Both the position numbers and the translations under genes were made by a program. From Planctomycetota bacterium (GTDB lineage: Bacteria; Planctomycetota; UBA1135; UBA2386): a stretch of 58,180 nt of DNA. The notes beneath the pieces are model-generated. The model did no database searches, was not told the DNA's origin, and saw only the letters and a program-made list of their open reading frames with translations. Positions 25,845 through 38,910 of the stretch are shown here, piece after piece (position 1 is the stretch's first letter; every line of letters begins with the position of its first letter). The stretch is from positions 1 through 58,180 of the forward strand of contig JADLFX010000022.1 of NCBI GenBank assembly GCA_020849665.1. The letters are read 5' to 3'.

Positions 25845-27788
25845 ATGAGCGAGCCGATCTGGTCGCCCCCGCCGGAGCGCGTGGCGCGTGCCCAGCTCAC
25901 GCGCTTCGCCGCGCAAGCCCGCGCGACCTGCGGCGCTCCCGCGTCCACTGGCGACCTGCGCCAGGACGCCGAGGCCTTCCACCGCTGGTCGGTGACGCAC
26001 ATGGACGAGTTCTGGCGCCTCCTCGTGGACTTCGCCGGCGTGCGCCACAGCGGTTCCCTCGCGCCGGCGCGGATCGGCGCGGGCGTCGAGGGGACGCGGT
26101 TCTTCCCGGAGCTGCGGCTCTCGTACGCCGAGAATCTCCTGCTGGGCCAGGACACCCTCCCCGCCCTCATCGAGGTGCGCGAGGACGGCACCACGCGCGA
26201 ACTCACGCGCGGCGCGCTCCGCGCCAGGGTCCGCGCCGTCGCCGCCGGCCTGCGCGCCGCGGGCCTGGGCGCGGGCGACCACGTCGCGGCGATCGCGGCC
26301 AACCGGATCGAGAGCGTCGTGGCGTGCCTCGCCACCGCCTCCCTCGGGGCAACCTGGTCGTCGTGCGCCCCCGACATGGGCGAGCGAGCCGTGCTCGAGC
26401 GCTTCCAGCCCCTGCACCCCAAGGTGCTCTTCTGTCACTCGGGCTACGCCTACCAGGGCGCCGCCGAGGACGTGCGCGGCCGGGTCGCGGCCGTGATCCG
26501 CGCGCTGCCCGGACTCCGCCTGGCCGTGGCCCTGGACGCGGCGGACCCGGGCCCCTCCGCATCCCCGGCCTGGACGGATCTCGACCGCCTCGCGGCACAC
26601 GGCGAGGACGGCGTGGACTTCGCCCGGCTGCCGTTCGCGCACCCGCTCTTCGTGCTCTTCAGCTCCGGCACGACCGGACGCCCCAAGGGCATCGTGCACG
26701 GCGCCGGCGGCACGCTGCTGACCCACCTGAAGGAGCACCTCCTGCACGGCGATCTGCACGAAGGCGACCGGATCTGCTTCCTCACCTCGTGCGGCTGGAT
26801 GATGTGGAACTGGCTGATCTCCGCGCTGGCGGTGCACGCCACGGTCGTGCTCTACGACGGCTCGCCCACCTTCCCCACGCCGCGGGCGCCGTTCGAGCAC
26901 GCCGCGCGCCTCGGCGTCACCCACCTCGGCCTGAGCCCGGCGTTCCTGAACGTCTGCCGCACGCTGCGGATCTCGGTGCGCGACAAGCTCGATCTGCCAC
27001 GGCTGCGCACCGTGTACAGCACCGGCTCGATCCTGCCCGACTCGCTCTTCCACTGGATCCACGAGAAGGTGCGCCGCGACGTCCAGATCGCGTCGATCTC
27101 CGGCGGCACGGACCTCCTGGGGTGCTTCCTCCAGGGCCATCCCTGGCTGCCGGTCCACGCCGGCGAGCTGCAGGCCAGGAGCCTGGGCATGGACGTGCGT
27201 GCCCTGCACCCGGACGCGAACGGCGTCGGCGAACTGGTGTGCGCCGCCCCCTTCCCCAGCCGGCCCGTCGGGTTCGTGGACGACCCGGACGGGCGCCGCT
27301 ACCACCAGGCCTACTACGCCCAGAACCCCGGCTGCTGGACCCACGGCGACCTGCTCGAGGAAACCCCCACCGGGGCGCGGATCCACGGCCGTAGCGACGG
27401 GGTGATGAACATCCACGGGGTGCGCATCGGTCCCGCCGAGCTCTACTCGGCGCTGGAGTCCGTCCAGGACGTCGCCGACGCCCTGGCGATCGAGTACCGC
27501 CCCAAGGAGACCAGCGAGCTGATCCTGTTCGTGGTGCTGCGCGCCGGGCGCACCCTGGATCAGGACCTCGTCGATCGGATCCGCACGACCCTGAAGGAGA
27601 CCTGCTCCCGCGCGCACGTGCCCGCGCGCATCCTGCAGGTCGGCGAGCTGCCCTACACGCACAGCGGCAAGAAGAGCGAGCGCGCCGCCAACGACATGGC
27701 GCACGGCCGCGCCGTCACCAACCGCGCCGCGCTGCGCAACCCCGACAGCCTCGACCAGCTGGTCAGCGCGCTGCGGGGAGGGGCGTGA
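25845..27788 (+). CDS. aacS: acetoacetyl-CoA synthetase
   Basis: This 647-residue acyl-adenylate-forming enzyme matches the acetoacetate-CoA ligase family in length and motifs: the cap region HRWSVTHMDEFWRLLVDFAG, the P-loop-like FSSGTTGRPKGIVHGAGG, SCGWMMWNWLIS, the GGTDLLGCF adenine-binding segment, THGDL and a C-terminal SGKKSE with the catalytic lysine. I use the ATG at 25845 because the family usually begins about here. An ATG at 25776 overlapping the scoB stop would add a proline/arginine-rich extension. Its last 26 bases overlap the convergent SMP-30-like gene. It is cytoplasmic and ATP-dependent. Confidence 0.93.
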   Translation: MSEPIWSPPPERVARAQLTRFAAQARATCGAPASTGDLRQDAEAFHRWSVTHMDEFWRLLVDFAGVRHSGSLAPARIGAGVEGTRFFPELRLSYAENLLLGQDTLPALIEVREDGTTRELTRGALRARVRAVAAGLRAAGLGAGDHVAAIAANRIESVVACLATASLGATWSSCAPDMGERAVLERFQPLHPKVLFCHSGYAYQGAAEDVRGRVAAVIRALPGLRLAVALDAADPGPSASPAWTDLDRLAAHGEDGVDFARLPFAHPLFVLFSSGTTGRPKGIVHGAGGTLLTHLKEHLLHGDLHEGDRICFLTSCGWMMWNWLISALAVHATVVLYDGSPTFPTPRAPFEHAARLGVTHLGLSPAFLNVCRTLRISVRDKLDLPRLRTVYSTGSILPDSLFHWIHEKVRRDVQIASISGGTDLLGCFLQGHPWLPVHAGELQARSLGMDVRALHPDANGVGELVCAAPFPSRPVGFVDDPDGRRYHQAYYAQNPGCWTHGDLLEETPTGARIHGRSDGVMNIHGVRIGPAELYSALESVQDVADALAIEYRPKETSELILFVVLRAGRTLDQDLVDRIRTTLKETCSRAHVPARILQVGELPYTHSGKKSERAANDMAHGRAVTNRAALRNPDSLDQLVSALRGGA

Positions 27789-28695
27789 TCACCACTGCGT
27801 CCCTGGTGAAGAGCGGCACCAGGAGCCGGTTGCGCCGCGTGTCCACGCCGATCGCCGCCGGGGACTCCAGGTCGGACGCCACCACGGCGACGCGCGTGGT
27901 CGGCTTGCCGTCCGCGTCCCGGTCCCCGGCGACACGGTACACGCAGCGCCCCTCCCAGCTGGACACCAGCCAGCTGCCATCCCGCTGGTTGACGAGCCCG
28001 TCGAGCTGGGCCTTCGGCAGCCGGGCCAGGGTGCGCAGGTCCTCGTCGATCAGACTCTGCAGCTCGCCGGTCTCCCAGGTCACGAGGTAGATCCCGTACG
28101 CCGTCTCCACCACGCCGTTGGGGCGCGCCACCTTCGGTCTCGTGGCGATCCGCTCGGGCTTGCCGCGCCACTCCACCGACCAGATCGCATCGCTGCCGCT
28201 CGCGCCGAACCCGTCCTTGGCCGGCTTGAAGCCGCTGTCGGTCACGATCACGCCCCCGTGCGGCGAGGCAGCGATGCCGTTCAGGAACGTCGCGCCGGGC
28301 ACCACGATCTCCCCCGCCGGCCTGCCCGTGTCGCGCGCGAAGAAGCGCACGGTGTCGATGTCGGTCACGACCAGGAGATCGCCCAACAGGACCATTCCCT
28401 TCGGCGCGTGCAGGGTGACGTCGGCCGCCGCGCCGTCGATCCACTTGAGCGCCTCCACCCTGCCGTCGGGCTTCACCCTGCTGATGAAGCCGTTGTCGTC
28501 CTTGGCGAAGGGCGAGCCGTGCACGTTGCTGACCAGGTAGACGTCGTGCGCGGGTTCGTGCAGGACGCACTCGGGCGTCGCGAAGCCCACCTCCGCCACC
28601 ACGATGCGACCGGGATCCTTGGCGGCGCGGATCTCGGCCTGCGCGGCCGCGGCGCCGCCCAGGAGCAGGACACAGCACCAGGAGGAGACGTGCAT
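27763..28695 (-). CDS. exported SMP-30/gluconolactonase-like propeller protein
   Basis: The 310-residue protein has a signal peptide (MHVSSWCCVLLLGGAAAAQA) and a six-bladed-propeller pattern. Repeated segments include ECVLHEPAHDVYLVSNVHGSP, TLHAPKGMVLLGDLLVVTDI, NGIAASPHGGVIVTDSGF, RPNGVVETAYGIYLVTWETG, NQRDGSWLVSSW and SPAAIGVDTRRNRLLVPLF. The order Glu (PECV), Asn (LNGIA), Asn (RPNGV) and Asp (IGVDTRRN) fits the metal site of SMP-30/gluconolactonase-type enzymes, though a strosidine-synthase-like or NHL binding protein is also possible. The gene ends within the aacS coding sequence, overlapping by 26 bases tail-to-tail. Confidence 0.8.
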   Translation of the reverse strand: MHVSSWCCVLLLGGAAAAQAEIRAAKDPGRIVVAEVGFATPECVLHEPAHDVYLVSNVHGSPFAKDDNGFISRVKPDGRVEALKWIDGAAADVTLHAPKGMVLLGDLLVVTDIDTVRFFARDTGRPAGEIVVPGATFLNGIAASPHGGVIVTDSGFKPAKDGFGASGSDAIWSVEWRGKPERIATRPKVARPNGVVETAYGIYLVTWETGELQSLIDEDLRTLARLPKAQLDGLVNQRDGSWLVSSWEGRCVYRVAGDRDADGKPTTRVAVVASDLESPAAIGVDTRRNRLLVPLFTRDAVVITPLPAAR

Positions 28696-28734
28696 GCCCG
28701 GGATTCTCCAGGGAGCGACGGACCCCGCCACCCC

Positions 28735-28740
28735 TAGACT
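28735..28740 (+). promoter_or_regulatory. -10-like TAGACT before the EamA gene
   Basis: TAGACT ends 12 bp upstream of the ATG at 28753, which would place transcription start only a few bases before the codon. No good -35 is visible, so the promoter assignment is tentative. Confidence 0.3.
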
Positions 28741-28752
28741 CCCGGCCCCGCC

Positions 28753-29655
28753 ATGCATGCCGAAGGCCTGCTCCTGCCCCGCGCGCAACTGCTCCTGGCC
28801 GCGCTGCTCTTCTCGACCGGCGGGGCCGCGATCAAGGGCTCGGGGTTCGACGGCTGGCAGGTGGCGTGCCTGCGCAGCGGCGTGGCCGCGGTGTTCCTCC
28901 TCCTGGTCCTGCCCAGCGCCCGCCGCGGCTGGTCCTGGCGCAGCCTGCTCGTGGGCGCCGGCTACGGCGCCACCATGGTCACCTTCGTCCTGGCCAACAA
29001 GCTCACCACCGCGGCCAGCGCGATCTACATCCAGTCCACGGCGCCGCTCTACATCGCCTTGGCGGGTCCCCTGCTCCTGCGCGAGCCGATCCGCCGCCGG
29101 GACCTCGTCTTCTTCGCCGCGCTCGCCGCGGGGCTGCTGCTCTGCTTCCTCGACGAGCCGGCGGCGGCCGCCACCGCCCCCGATCCGTTGCTCGGCAACT
29201 GGATCGCGGTGGCCAGCGGCGTGGGCTGGGCGGGCACCATGGTCGGCCTGCGCTGGCTGGCACGCGGCCAGGGCAGCGGCAGCGCGGCCGCGCTCGTGGC
29301 CGGCAATCTCTGCGCCTGCCTGGGCACGGCGGTGATGGCCCTGCCCCTGGCGGACGGGACCGGCTGGCGCGACTGGGCCGGGATCCTCTACCTCGGCGTG
29401 TTCCAGATCGGCACGGCGTACCTGCTCGTGCAGCGCGGCCTGCGCCTGGTGACGGCGTTCGAGGCTTCGCTCCTGCTCCTGCTGGAGCCCATGCTCAACC
29501 CGCTCTTCGCATGGTGGCTGCAGGGCGAGGTGCCCGGCGGCTACACGCTCGCCGCGGGCGGGCTGATCCTGGGGGCCACGGCCGTCCACACGTGGACCGT
29601 GCGGCGGCGCCGCCCCGATGGTCCCGCAGGGGGCGCCGGGGCGAGCGGTCCATGA
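28753..29655 (+). CDS. EamA/DMT-family transporter
   Basis: The 300-residue protein is almost entirely hydrophobic with about ten membrane segments, arranged as two EamA halves (roughly residues 8-130 and 145-285). Typical features are the N-terminal LLFSTGGAAIKGSG, the SAIYIQSTAPLYIALAGPLLLRE end of the first half and the EASLLLLLEPMLNPLFAWWL segment of the second. The second half has the conserved EPxxxP-like motif. The substrate is unknown; relatives export amino acids or other metabolites. A TAGACT hexamer ends 12 bp before the ATG, so the transcript may have almost no leader. Confidence 0.92.
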   Translation: MHAEGLLLPRAQLLLAALLFSTGGAAIKGSGFDGWQVACLRSGVAAVFLLLVLPSARRGWSWRSLLVGAGYGATMVTFVLANKLTTAASAIYIQSTAPLYIALAGPLLLREPIRRRDLVFFAALAAGLLLCFLDEPAAAATAPDPLLGNWIAVASGVGWAGTMVGLRWLARGQGSGSAAALVAGNLCACLGTAVMALPLADGTGWRDWAGILYLGVFQIGTAYLLVQRGLRLVTAFEASLLLLLEPMLNPLFAWWLQGEVPGGYTLAAGGLILGATAVHTWTVRRRRPDGPAGGAGASGP

Positions 29656-29676
29656 TGCGACCGCCGGCGCGGCGGA

Positions 29677-30984
<1,308 letters not shown>

Positions 30985-31087
30985 CGCGCGCTGTCTCCTT
31001 GGGTGGCAAGAACGAAGGGGGCAATTCTAGCGATGGCCCGGTTCTTTCCCGAGGTACAGCTTCGCGCCGCCGCCGCACCCGCCGGCC

Positions 31088-31119
31088 CCGGGGGCACGCC
31101 GGACGGGCCAGGCCCCCGG
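31088..31119 (-). terminator. hairpin after the small membrane protein gene
   Basis: An 8-bp perfect inverted repeat (CCGGGGGC / GCCCCCGG) with a 16-nt loop lies 10 bp beyond the leftward stop at 31130 and upstream of the citrate synthase promoter region. It is a reasonable terminator hairpin but has no U-tract. Confidence 0.45.
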
Positions 31120-31129
31120 TATCGGGGAC

Positions 31130-31429
31130 TCAGCCGAGCAGCGCGTGCCAGCCCAAGGCGATCAACCCGGTCGCCCCCGCCACCAACGCGACGCCGCCCA
31201 CGGCCCGCCACCGCCGGCCCCAGAGCAGCACCAGCAGTGTCGGTCCTAGGTAGGTCGCCTGGCTCCAGCCCAGCCCCGTGGGAGCGAAGAAGCGCTCCCA
31301 GGCGGGCGAGCCCGCCAGGAGCATGGAGAGCGCCAGGAAGCAGGGCACCATCACGGCGTGGAGCGCGAGTGCCGTGGTGACGCCCTGGGAGACACGGTCC
31401 CCGTCGCGGCGAGGGAGTGGATCGGTCAT
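31130..31429 (-). CDS. small membrane protein, three predicted helices
   Basis: The 99-residue protein has a polar, basic N-terminus (MTDPLPRRDGDR) and three hydrophobic stretches at about residues 18-40, 55-68 and 72-97, giving a compact integral membrane protein. No family is recognised. I choose the ATG at 31429 since the upstream in-frame ATG adds a hydrophilic, low-conservation stretch. It lies alone between aconitase and citrate synthase, on the same strand as both. The gap to acnA is 123 bp, so co-transcription is possible. Confidence 0.65.
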   Translation of the reverse strand: MTDPLPRRDGDRVSQGVTTALALHAVMVPCFLALSMLLAGSPAWERFFAPTGLGWSQATYLGPTLLVLLWGRRWRAVGGVALVAGATGLIALGWHALLG

Positions 31430-31552
31430 CGAGCGTGCCCAGGCGGGTGAGATCAAGCCGCCCACTACGGACGCTCGTGCCGAGGATTCCCGGCAGGGAT
31501 CCCGGTGTGCCGCCCCTCGTGCGGCGGCAGGCGGCCCCTGGGGAGGGCGGGC

Positions 31553-34252
<2,700 letters not shown>

Positions 34253-34304
34253 CCCCTCGATCCTAGCGAGCCCAGGCGTCGGACCGAAGGCGCACGACCC
34301 GCGC

Positions 34305-34332
34305 TTGGCATCGACCGGGCGCCGGCTAGAAC
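34305..34332 (+). promoter_or_regulatory. sigma70-like promoter of the EVE gene
   Basis: TTGGCA (34305-34310) and TAGAAC (34327-34332) are separated by 16 bp. The -10 ends only 6 bp before the ATG at 34339, which would make the transcript leaderless or nearly so. This is one of the best -35/-10 pairs visible in the window. Confidence 0.5.
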
Positions 34333-34338
34333 CTCGCC

Positions 34339-34899
34339 ATGCCCGCCCGGAGACCAGCCCAGGCCGAACGCGCCCGCCGCCCGCGCCGCGCGCCCCGCGG
34401 CCGGCGCGCCGTCCTGGTGCCGCGCGCCAGGGGCGTGCGCCACTGGCTCTTCAAGTCGGACCCGGAGAGCTACTCCATCCAGGACCTCGCGCGCGAGCGG
34501 CGCACCTGCTGGGACGGAGTGCGCAACTACCAGGCCCGCAACTTCCTGCGCGACGAGTGCCACGCCGGCGACCTCGTGCTCCTGCACCACTCCGGCGGCC
34601 CCGATCCGGCCGTGGTCGGCGTCGCGCGGGTGGTGCGTGCCGGCTACCCCGACCCCACCGCGTGGCAGCGCGGACACCCGCACTTCGACTCCGGCAGCGA
34701 CCCCGCCGCGCCCACGTGGTACATGGTCGACATCGAGATCGTGCAGGCGTTCCCGGAGCCGCTGACGATGGCACGGCTCAAGGGCGACGCGACCCTCGCG
34801 GGAATGGAGCTGCTGCGCCGGGGCTCGCGGCTCTCGGTGCAGCCGGTCGGCGAGGCGCACTTCCACCGCGTCCTCGCACTGGCCGGCGTGCGCCTCTGA
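34339..34899 (+). CDS. EVE-domain (PUA-like) protein
   Basis: EVE domains are PUA-fold modules that bind modified bases in DNA or RNA. The core runs from about residue 33 to the end: [68 protein letters not shown] and [15 protein letters not shown]. This is the complete single-domain form. The first ~32 residues are very rich in Arg, Pro and Ala. Since most relatives begin at the HWLFKS block, the GTG at 34435 is an alternative start. The promoter spacing favours the ATG at 34339. The cognate modified nucleotide is unknown. Confidence 0.92.
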   Translation: MPARRPAQAERARRPRRAPRGRRAVLVPRARGVRHWLFKSDPESYSIQDLARERRTCWDGVRNYQARNFLRDECHAGDLVLLHHSGGPDPAVVGVARVVRAGYPDPTAWQRGHPHFDSGSDPAAPTWYMVDIEIVQAFPEPLTMARLKGDATLAGMELLRRGSRLSVQPVGEAHFHRVLALAGVRL

Positions 34900-34964
34900 G
34901 GCGGGCGCGGCCCGCCCGGAACGAGCGCGGCCGGCGCGGGTCGCCCCGCCACCGGCCGCGTCCG

Positions 34965-34989
34965 GATCACGGCACGTCCGGCCGTGATC
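34965..34989. terminator. bidirectional hairpin between converging genes
   Basis: A perfect 9-bp stem (GATCACGGC / GCCGTGATC) with a 7-nt loop sits between the end of the EVE gene (34899) and the end of the convergent secreted-protein gene (34999). Its position fits a shared terminator. Confidence 0.55.
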
Positions 34990-34998
34990 GGAGGAGGA

Positions 34999-36072
34999 TC
35001 ACTCGAACTTGACGACGATCGCGAAGGTCGACGCGCTGCCGGAGGCCGCGACGTCGCTGGTGGTGTTGCGGACCGCGTACACCTTGCGCACGACCGGGGC
35101 CGAGTAGGGCACGACCGAGCCGGCGAACGCGTCCGACAGGTAGAGCGCCGGGACCGCCGTGTCCAGGGCGGCGAACTGCGCGTACAGGTCGAACTGCGAC
35201 GCGCCGGGGAACGGGAAGCTCAGGGCGATCGGCGCCGCGGAGGTCGCGATGTTGCCCGTGGCATCCGTGCTCACCGGGATCACGATGTCGGCGCTGGTGC
35301 GCAGCGGCGCGCAGAAGAGGCCCGCGAGATTCGGGTCCGAGAGACCGATCGCCAGGATGCCGGGCGAGCTGTTGGGACCGCCGGTGGCGTAGAGGCGCAC
35401 GGTGCTGACGCTGGCGGCATCCGTGACCGGGAACGACGGATAGATGATGTCGAAGCCCACCGTCTTGCCCGGGACGGTGCAGCCCTGCCAGCCCAGGTAG
35501 ATGCCGCTGCCGATCCCGCCACCCGCCGTGGTGCCGTTGGTCTGGGTGTCCAGGTAGTAGGCGCCCGTGTTGGTGTTGTTCTTGCCCGTGACTTCCCAGA
35601 GCAGGTCGTCGTTGCCGTTGTAGACGAACGGCGTGTCGAACGGCAGGGTGATGTTGAACGGGGCCAGGACGCCCGGCTGCGCGTTCAGATCGGGCAGGTT
35701 CACGGACTTGACCGTGAACACCTGCGAGGAGAGGCCGCCCTTGTAGTTGGTCGCGAACGTGGTCGACGGTGCGGCCACCGACACGTCCGTGTGGGCCATC
35801 ACGAAGCCCAGGTCCAGCGTGCGCGCACCGGCGCTGGTGAGCGGAGCCGTGTAGGCATCCCGGCGGAAGCTGACCTTGCCGATCGGCTTCGGTGCACCGC
35901 GCTGGTTGCCGTCGCAGTACTGCATCCGCGAGGCGGTGAACGAACCGTAGTTGTTGGCGCTGATCCCGTTGCCCTCGAGCTTCTCGAGGCCGATCGGGGA
36001 CGTGAAACCCTGCGCGGAGAGACCGGCGCAGACTCCAAGGATGCTGGCGAGGCCAGCGAGGGACTTGTTCAT
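34999..36072 (-). CDS. secreted protein, distant third member of the local family (copy C)
   Basis: The 357-residue product starts with a signal peptide (MNKSLAGLASILGVCAGLSAQ). The core TTFATNYKGG...VNLPDLN...PFVYNGNDDLLWE aligns with the same region of the two copies at 308-2573, and GGPNSSPGILAIGLSDPN plus LFCAPLRTSADI aligns with their C-terminal part. Divergence is much greater than between the two tandem copies, so this is an older duplicate 33 kb away. No Shine-Dalgarno is visible; the upstream 15 bases are pyrimidine-rich. The function is unknown and the protein is clearly exported. Confidence 0.83.
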   Translation of the reverse strand: MNKSLAGLASILGVCAGLSAQGFTSPIGLEKLEGNGISANNYGSFTASRMQYCDGNQRGAPKPIGKVSFRRDAYTAPLTSAGARTLDLGFVMAHTDVSVAAPSTTFATNYKGGLSSQVFTVKSVNLPDLNAQPGVLAPFNITLPFDTPFVYNGNDDLLWEVTGKNNTNTGAYYLDTQTNGTTAGGGIGSGIYLGWQGCTVPGKTVGFDIIYPSFPVTDAASVSTVRLYATGGPNSSPGILAIGLSDPNLAGLFCAPLRTSADIVIPVSTDATGNIATSAAPIALSFPFPGASQFDLYAQFAALDTAVPALYLSDAFAGSVVPYSAPVVRKVYAVRNTTSDVAASGSASTFAIVVKFE

Positions 36073-36366
36073 GGGAGGGAGAGGAAGGAGAGATGTGGTC
36101 CGACCGCCGGGAGGAACCAGGGCGTCCGGACCAGGGCCGGATCCGACGGAACCGCGCCCAGGACTCTGACGAAGGCTAGCTCGTCCTTTGTTCGCTCTGC
36201 GGGGACACGTCGTTCGCGACTTTCCCGCGCGCCGCTCCGGATCTGGACAATCGCGCAACTTCCCGTCGCAGCGCGGCGGCGCCGCGGGAGAGTCGCGTGT
36301 GCGACCGCGCCGCGCGCGCGGAATCCAGGATCTGGACGAGAGTGCGGCCCGGTCCGGTCGCGCTTC
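36073..36366. other. 294-bp intergenic region upstream of secreted family copy C
   Basis: This gap separates two leftward genes. I see no coding frame of quality and no strong hairpin. It should hold the promoter for the secreted protein starting at 36072, but no convincing -35/-10 pair could be identified by eye. Confidence 0.5.
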
Positions 36367-38892
36367 CTAGCCCTTCTTGCCCTCGGACTTCCCGGCCGGC
36401 GGCGGCCCCTTCTGCGATCCCGGATTGCGGCCGGGCTGCGCCTTCGGCGGCGGCTTGGGCTTCGGCTTGGGCTTCTCGGCGAGCTGGATCCGCTCGCGCC
36501 GCGGCGCGAGCGCGTCGGGCACGAGGACCTGCCGCTGCGCGGGCAGGAGGTTGCCGGGCCCACGCACGCTCACCTGGAAGGTCGACGGAGCGAGGGCCTC
36601 GAAGCGGTACAGCCCGCGCGCCTTGTCGACGGCCGCGGGCTGGAGGCTCGCCTGCAGGTTGATGGCCTGCTGGTCCTCCAGCACGACGCGCACCTGGTCG
36701 GCCGGGATCGGCCGGCCGCGCGGATCCACGACCAGCACCTCCAACACCGCGCCCGGAGGCATCCACAGCGTGTTGAGGTCGAAGACCCGCCCGGCACGCA
36801 CCTGCACGCCCGGGAACGCCATGCGCTGCAGCCCCTTCGCCTCGATCACGAGGTCGTAGCGGCCGGCGGGGATCCCGCTGGCGTAGAACCCACCCTCGCC
36901 CACCACCATGCGGCGCGTGTCCACGCCCTTGAGGACGAAGTCGCGGACGGGCTTGCCGTCGGTCTGCTGCACCAGACGCCCGGCGATCGCGCCCGTCTCG
37001 TGCGCCGGCACGCCGTCGACGTAGACCTTGGCGGGCAGACGCGCAGGCACGTCGAGCAGCAGCATCTGATCCTGGCGCTGCAGGAGGTCCGCTCCCTCCA
37101 CGCGGATCCGGTAGCGGCCGCGCGGCACGTTGTCGACCGCGAAGCGGCCGTACGCGTCGGTGAAGGTCGTGAACGTGGGCGGGTCCTTCACGTTCTGCGC
37201 CACCAGCGTGACCCGCGCCTCGGCGGCGCCGGCGCGGTACGGCAGGACCTGCACCCTGCCCTCCACCGTGTGCGCCACGGCCAGGCGCAGCTCGCCGAGT
37301 TCGTTGGGGTTGCGCTGGCGGTCCACGTCCACGGGCCGCTGCAGCGGGACGTAGCCCACCGCCTCGACGCGCAGCTCGTACGGGAACGGCGTCACGTCCG
37401 TGAACGCGAACCGCCCGTCGCCGCCGCTGGCCGCCTGCCAGCGGAAGCGCTGCTGCACGTTGCGCGGCACGAGCGTGAGCGTCGCGCCCGCGACCACGCG
37501 ATCCTCCTCGTCCCGGATCGTGCCGCGCAGGGCGACTCCCGCGGGGAAGCGGATGCCCACGGCCTCCCGCACCTCGCCCGGCTGCACCTTGCCCAGGACC
37601 TCGCCGCCGGGCGCGTGGCCCGGCTTGTTCGCCACCACGAGGAGTCCGTCCCGCGGCGGGACGTTGCGCAGCTCGTAGCGCCCCTCGGCGTCGGACTTCA
37701 CGGCCTCGCCGAGGCGGATCCGGTTGTTCCAGCCGAACGCGATGCACACCTCGGCCTCGGCCGCCGGCGCCCCGTGCGCGTCCACGACCGTGCCGCGCAC
37801 CGTGGCGCCGCGGACCAGCGTGAACTCCTCGATCTGCTCGCCGCGCGGCTCGCGCACGCCCAGGCCGCGGAACTCGGGTGTGTAGCCGTCGGCGTTCACC
37901 CGGATCCGTCCGCCGCCCACCGGCAGGCCCGCGAGCACGAACGCGCCGTCCGCGTCGCTGCGCACCCGCGCCGCCACGCCGCGATCGCCCAGCATCGTGC
38001 GCGCGAGCTCGACGCGCGCCTCGACCTCCGCCCCGGCCACCGGCTGGCTCGTCGTGCGATCGCGCACCGTGCCGCGGACGGTGCGTCCGGGCGCGAGCGG
38101 GAACTCCTGCCGCTGCTCTCCCGCGGCCCAGTACACCCCGAGGAACACCGCGGCGCGCGGCGCGCCCGCCTCGGGCAGGCCGTCGCAGCGCACGTCGTAG
38201 GTGCCCGGCACCAGGTCCTCGAGGCGGAAGTTGCCGGCCGCGTCGCTGTCGGCGACCCGCGGCCCGCCGCTGGCGCCCTTCTCGGGCCCGAAGGCCCGCA
38301 CCCGCACGCCGCGCAACGGTTCGCCCGCCTCGTTCACCGTGCGGCCGAGGATCGTGGCGGCCGGCCGCAGGCGCACCTCCACCTCCTGGCCGAACCCCAC
38401 GTCCGCGAGTCCGCAGGCCACGAAGCCGCGTGCCTCGACGCGCACGACCAGCGTCGGCGCGGGCGGCAGCTCCAGCACCGCCTCGCCGTCGACGCCGCTG
38501 GTCTCGCGCACCTCCACGTCCGCCACCCGGCCGCGCACCGTGGCCCCGGCGATGGCGTTCCCGGAGACGTCGAGCACGCGCACCCGGGCCGCGAGGGCAC
38601 GCTCGTCGAGGGCCTGCCGGACCCCCGCATCGCCGGGCGAGGCGGCACGCGCGCCGGCTTCCCCCTCGAGGCCGTCCGCAGGCGCCGTCGCCGCCGCCGG
38701 CGCCGCACCCGCGTCACCCTCGTCCTCGGCCTCGTAGTAGGGCACCGGCTCCTCGGCTGGTGCCCCGGCCCCGCCCCACCAAAAGACGCTGGCCACCGCC
38801 CCCACGAGGAGGACCACGACCAGGGTCAGGGCGGTACGGGGCTGGCTCACGACCCTGTTACGGGAATCGAAGGCCTCCTGCGAGCCCCGCAC
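36367..38892 (-). CDS. membrane-anchored protein of tandem carboxypeptidase-regulatory-like domains
   Basis: The 841-residue protein has a short cytoplasmic N-terminus, one membrane helix (residues about 20-40, TLVVVLLVGAVASVFWW), an acidic/alanine-rich linker, and then roughly eight beta-sandwich repeats of the carboxypeptidase-regulatory-like (CarboxypepD_reg / transthyretin-like) type. Each shows patterns like VRGTVVDAHGAPAAEAEV, GRTVNEAGEPLRGVRVRAFG and LRGTIRDEEDRVVAGATLTL, followed by DADGRF/YELRNVP and VRVEAxGY. Such domains carry no catalysis by themselves and usually form extended adhesive stalks. The C-terminus is a lysine/proline-rich tail (KPKPKPPPKAQPG). It sits 18 bp downstream of korB on the same strand, though a functional link is unlikely. 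Confidence 0.85.
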   Translation of the reverse strand: MRGSQEAFDSRNRVVSQPRTALTLVVVLLVGAVASVFWWGGAGAPAEEPVPYYEAEDEGDAGAAPAAATAPADGLEGEAGARAASPGDAGVRQALDERALAARVRVLDVSGNAIAGATVRGRVADVEVRETSGVDGEAVLELPPAPTLVVRVEARGFVACGLADVGFGQEVEVRLRPAATILGRTVNEAGEPLRGVRVRAFGPEKGASGGPRVADSDAAGNFRLEDLVPGTYDVRCDGLPEAGAPRAAVFLGVYWAAGEQRQEFPLAPGRTVRGTVRDRTTSQPVAGAEVEARVELARTMLGDRGVAARVRSDADGAFVLAGLPVGGGRIRVNADGYTPEFRGLGVREPRGEQIEEFTLVRGATVRGTVVDAHGAPAAEAEVCIAFGWNNRIRLGEAVKSDAEGRYELRNVPPRDGLLVVANKPGHAPGGEVLGKVQPGEVREAVGIRFPAGVALRGTIRDEEDRVVAGATLTLVPRNVQQRFRWQAASGGDGRFAFTDVTPFPYELRVEAVGYVPLQRPVDVDRQRNPNELGELRLAVAHTVEGRVQVLPYRAGAAEARVTLVAQNVKDPPTFTTFTDAYGRFAVDNVPRGRYRIRVEGADLLQRQDQMLLLDVPARLPAKVYVDGVPAHETGAIAGRLVQQTDGKPVRDFVLKGVDTRRMVVGEGGFYASGIPAGRYDLVIEAKGLQRMAFPGVQVRAGRVFDLNTLWMPPGAVLEVLVVDPRGRPIPADQVRVVLEDQQAINLQASLQPAAVDKARGLYRFEALAPSTFQVSVRGPGNLLPAQRQVLVPDALAPRRERIQLAEKPKPKPKPPPKAQPGRNPGSQKGPPPAGKSEGKKG

Positions 38893-38910
38893 GCAGGCCC
38901 AGCCTCCTGT

